From Mesorhizobium sp. WSM3626 (GTDB taxonomy: Bacteria; Pseudomonadota; Alphaproteobacteria; Rhizobiales; Rhizobiaceae), in assembly GCF_000513935.1 (NCBI RefSeq), contig NZ_AZUY01000002.1:71204-115515 (forward strand): 44,312 nucleotides of DNA, given 5' to 3'. A program made the translations under genes and the position numbers. The notes beneath the pieces were generated by a model. It was given only the letters and a program-made list of their open reading frames with translations. It was not told where the DNA came from and made no database searches. Positions 44,303 to 44,312 of this stretch are shown here, piece by piece. Each line of letters begins with the position of its first letter. The stretch's first letter is position 1.

Positions 44303-44312
44303 GCCCATCCAG

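Overview
The window reads as ordinary chromosome from a high-GC alphaproteobacterium of the order Hyphomicrobiales (Rhizobiales), most like Mesorhizobium or a close relative. Supporting signs are the ruvCAB / ybgC-tolQRAB-pal-cpoB / tilS-ftsH / glmM gene order, an RcdA (DUF1465) gene, an RpoH2-type sigma factor, rhizobial beta-barrel outer-membrane proteins, a thi-box thiBPQ operon and copies of rhizobial palindromic intergenic elements. The genus is inferred; no marker gene here fixes it.

Layout. 1-3.9 kb: the 5' end of an EamA transporter divergent from an Lrp/AsnC regulator, a methyltransferase, a TauE/SafE permease, a DUF2269 membrane protein and a small histidine-rich membrane protein. 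3.9-4.3 kb: an intergenic region with a predicted CtrA-controlled small RNA and a second CtrA box before rcdA. 4.3-19 kb: rcdA, ruvC, ruvA, an inserted AbrB/PIN toxin-antitoxin pair, ruvB, a Tat-type metallophosphoesterase, then the envelope block ybgC-tolQ-tolR-tolA-tolB-pal-cpoB, tilS and ftsH. 19-22.2 kb: an accessory cassette (HxlR regulator, SDR, imine-reductase-like dehydrogenase) and a secreted protein built from four two-cysteine repeats, sitting between ftsH and glmM. 22.6-26.2 kb: glmM and two outer-membrane barrel genes, each with a CtrA box about 80 nt upstream. 26.4-29.3 kb: serC, with a candidate structured leader, and serA. 29.5-33.8 kb: an EamA exporter, purA and a Pro/Ala-rich membrane protein. 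33.8-36.9 kb: a ccdAB module, a Uup-type ABC-F protein and a thiamine pyrophosphokinase. 37-40.6 kb: a TPP riboswitch and thiBPQ. 40.7-44.3 kb: a mosaic repeat, an M48 metalloprotease lipoprotein, rpoH2 behind a predicted general-stress (EcfG/RpoE2) promoter, and an amino-acid-binding protein.

How it fits together. Three themes recur. One is cell envelope and division: Tol-Pal with CpoB, FtsH, GlmM, two barrels and an M48 protease. The second is cell-cycle control by CtrA: four perfect TTAA-N7-TTAA sites, all intergenic, before an sRNA candidate, rcdA and both barrel genes. The third is thiamine economy: riboswitch-controlled uptake (thiBPQ) divergent from the kinase that makes TPP. The most promising undescribed items are the CtrA-box small RNA at about 4026-4121, the toxin-antitoxin pair embedded in ruvA-ruvB with overlapping reading frames, and the four-repeat two-cysteine secreted protein. 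No tRNA, rRNA, CRISPR array, transposase or phage gene was recognised.
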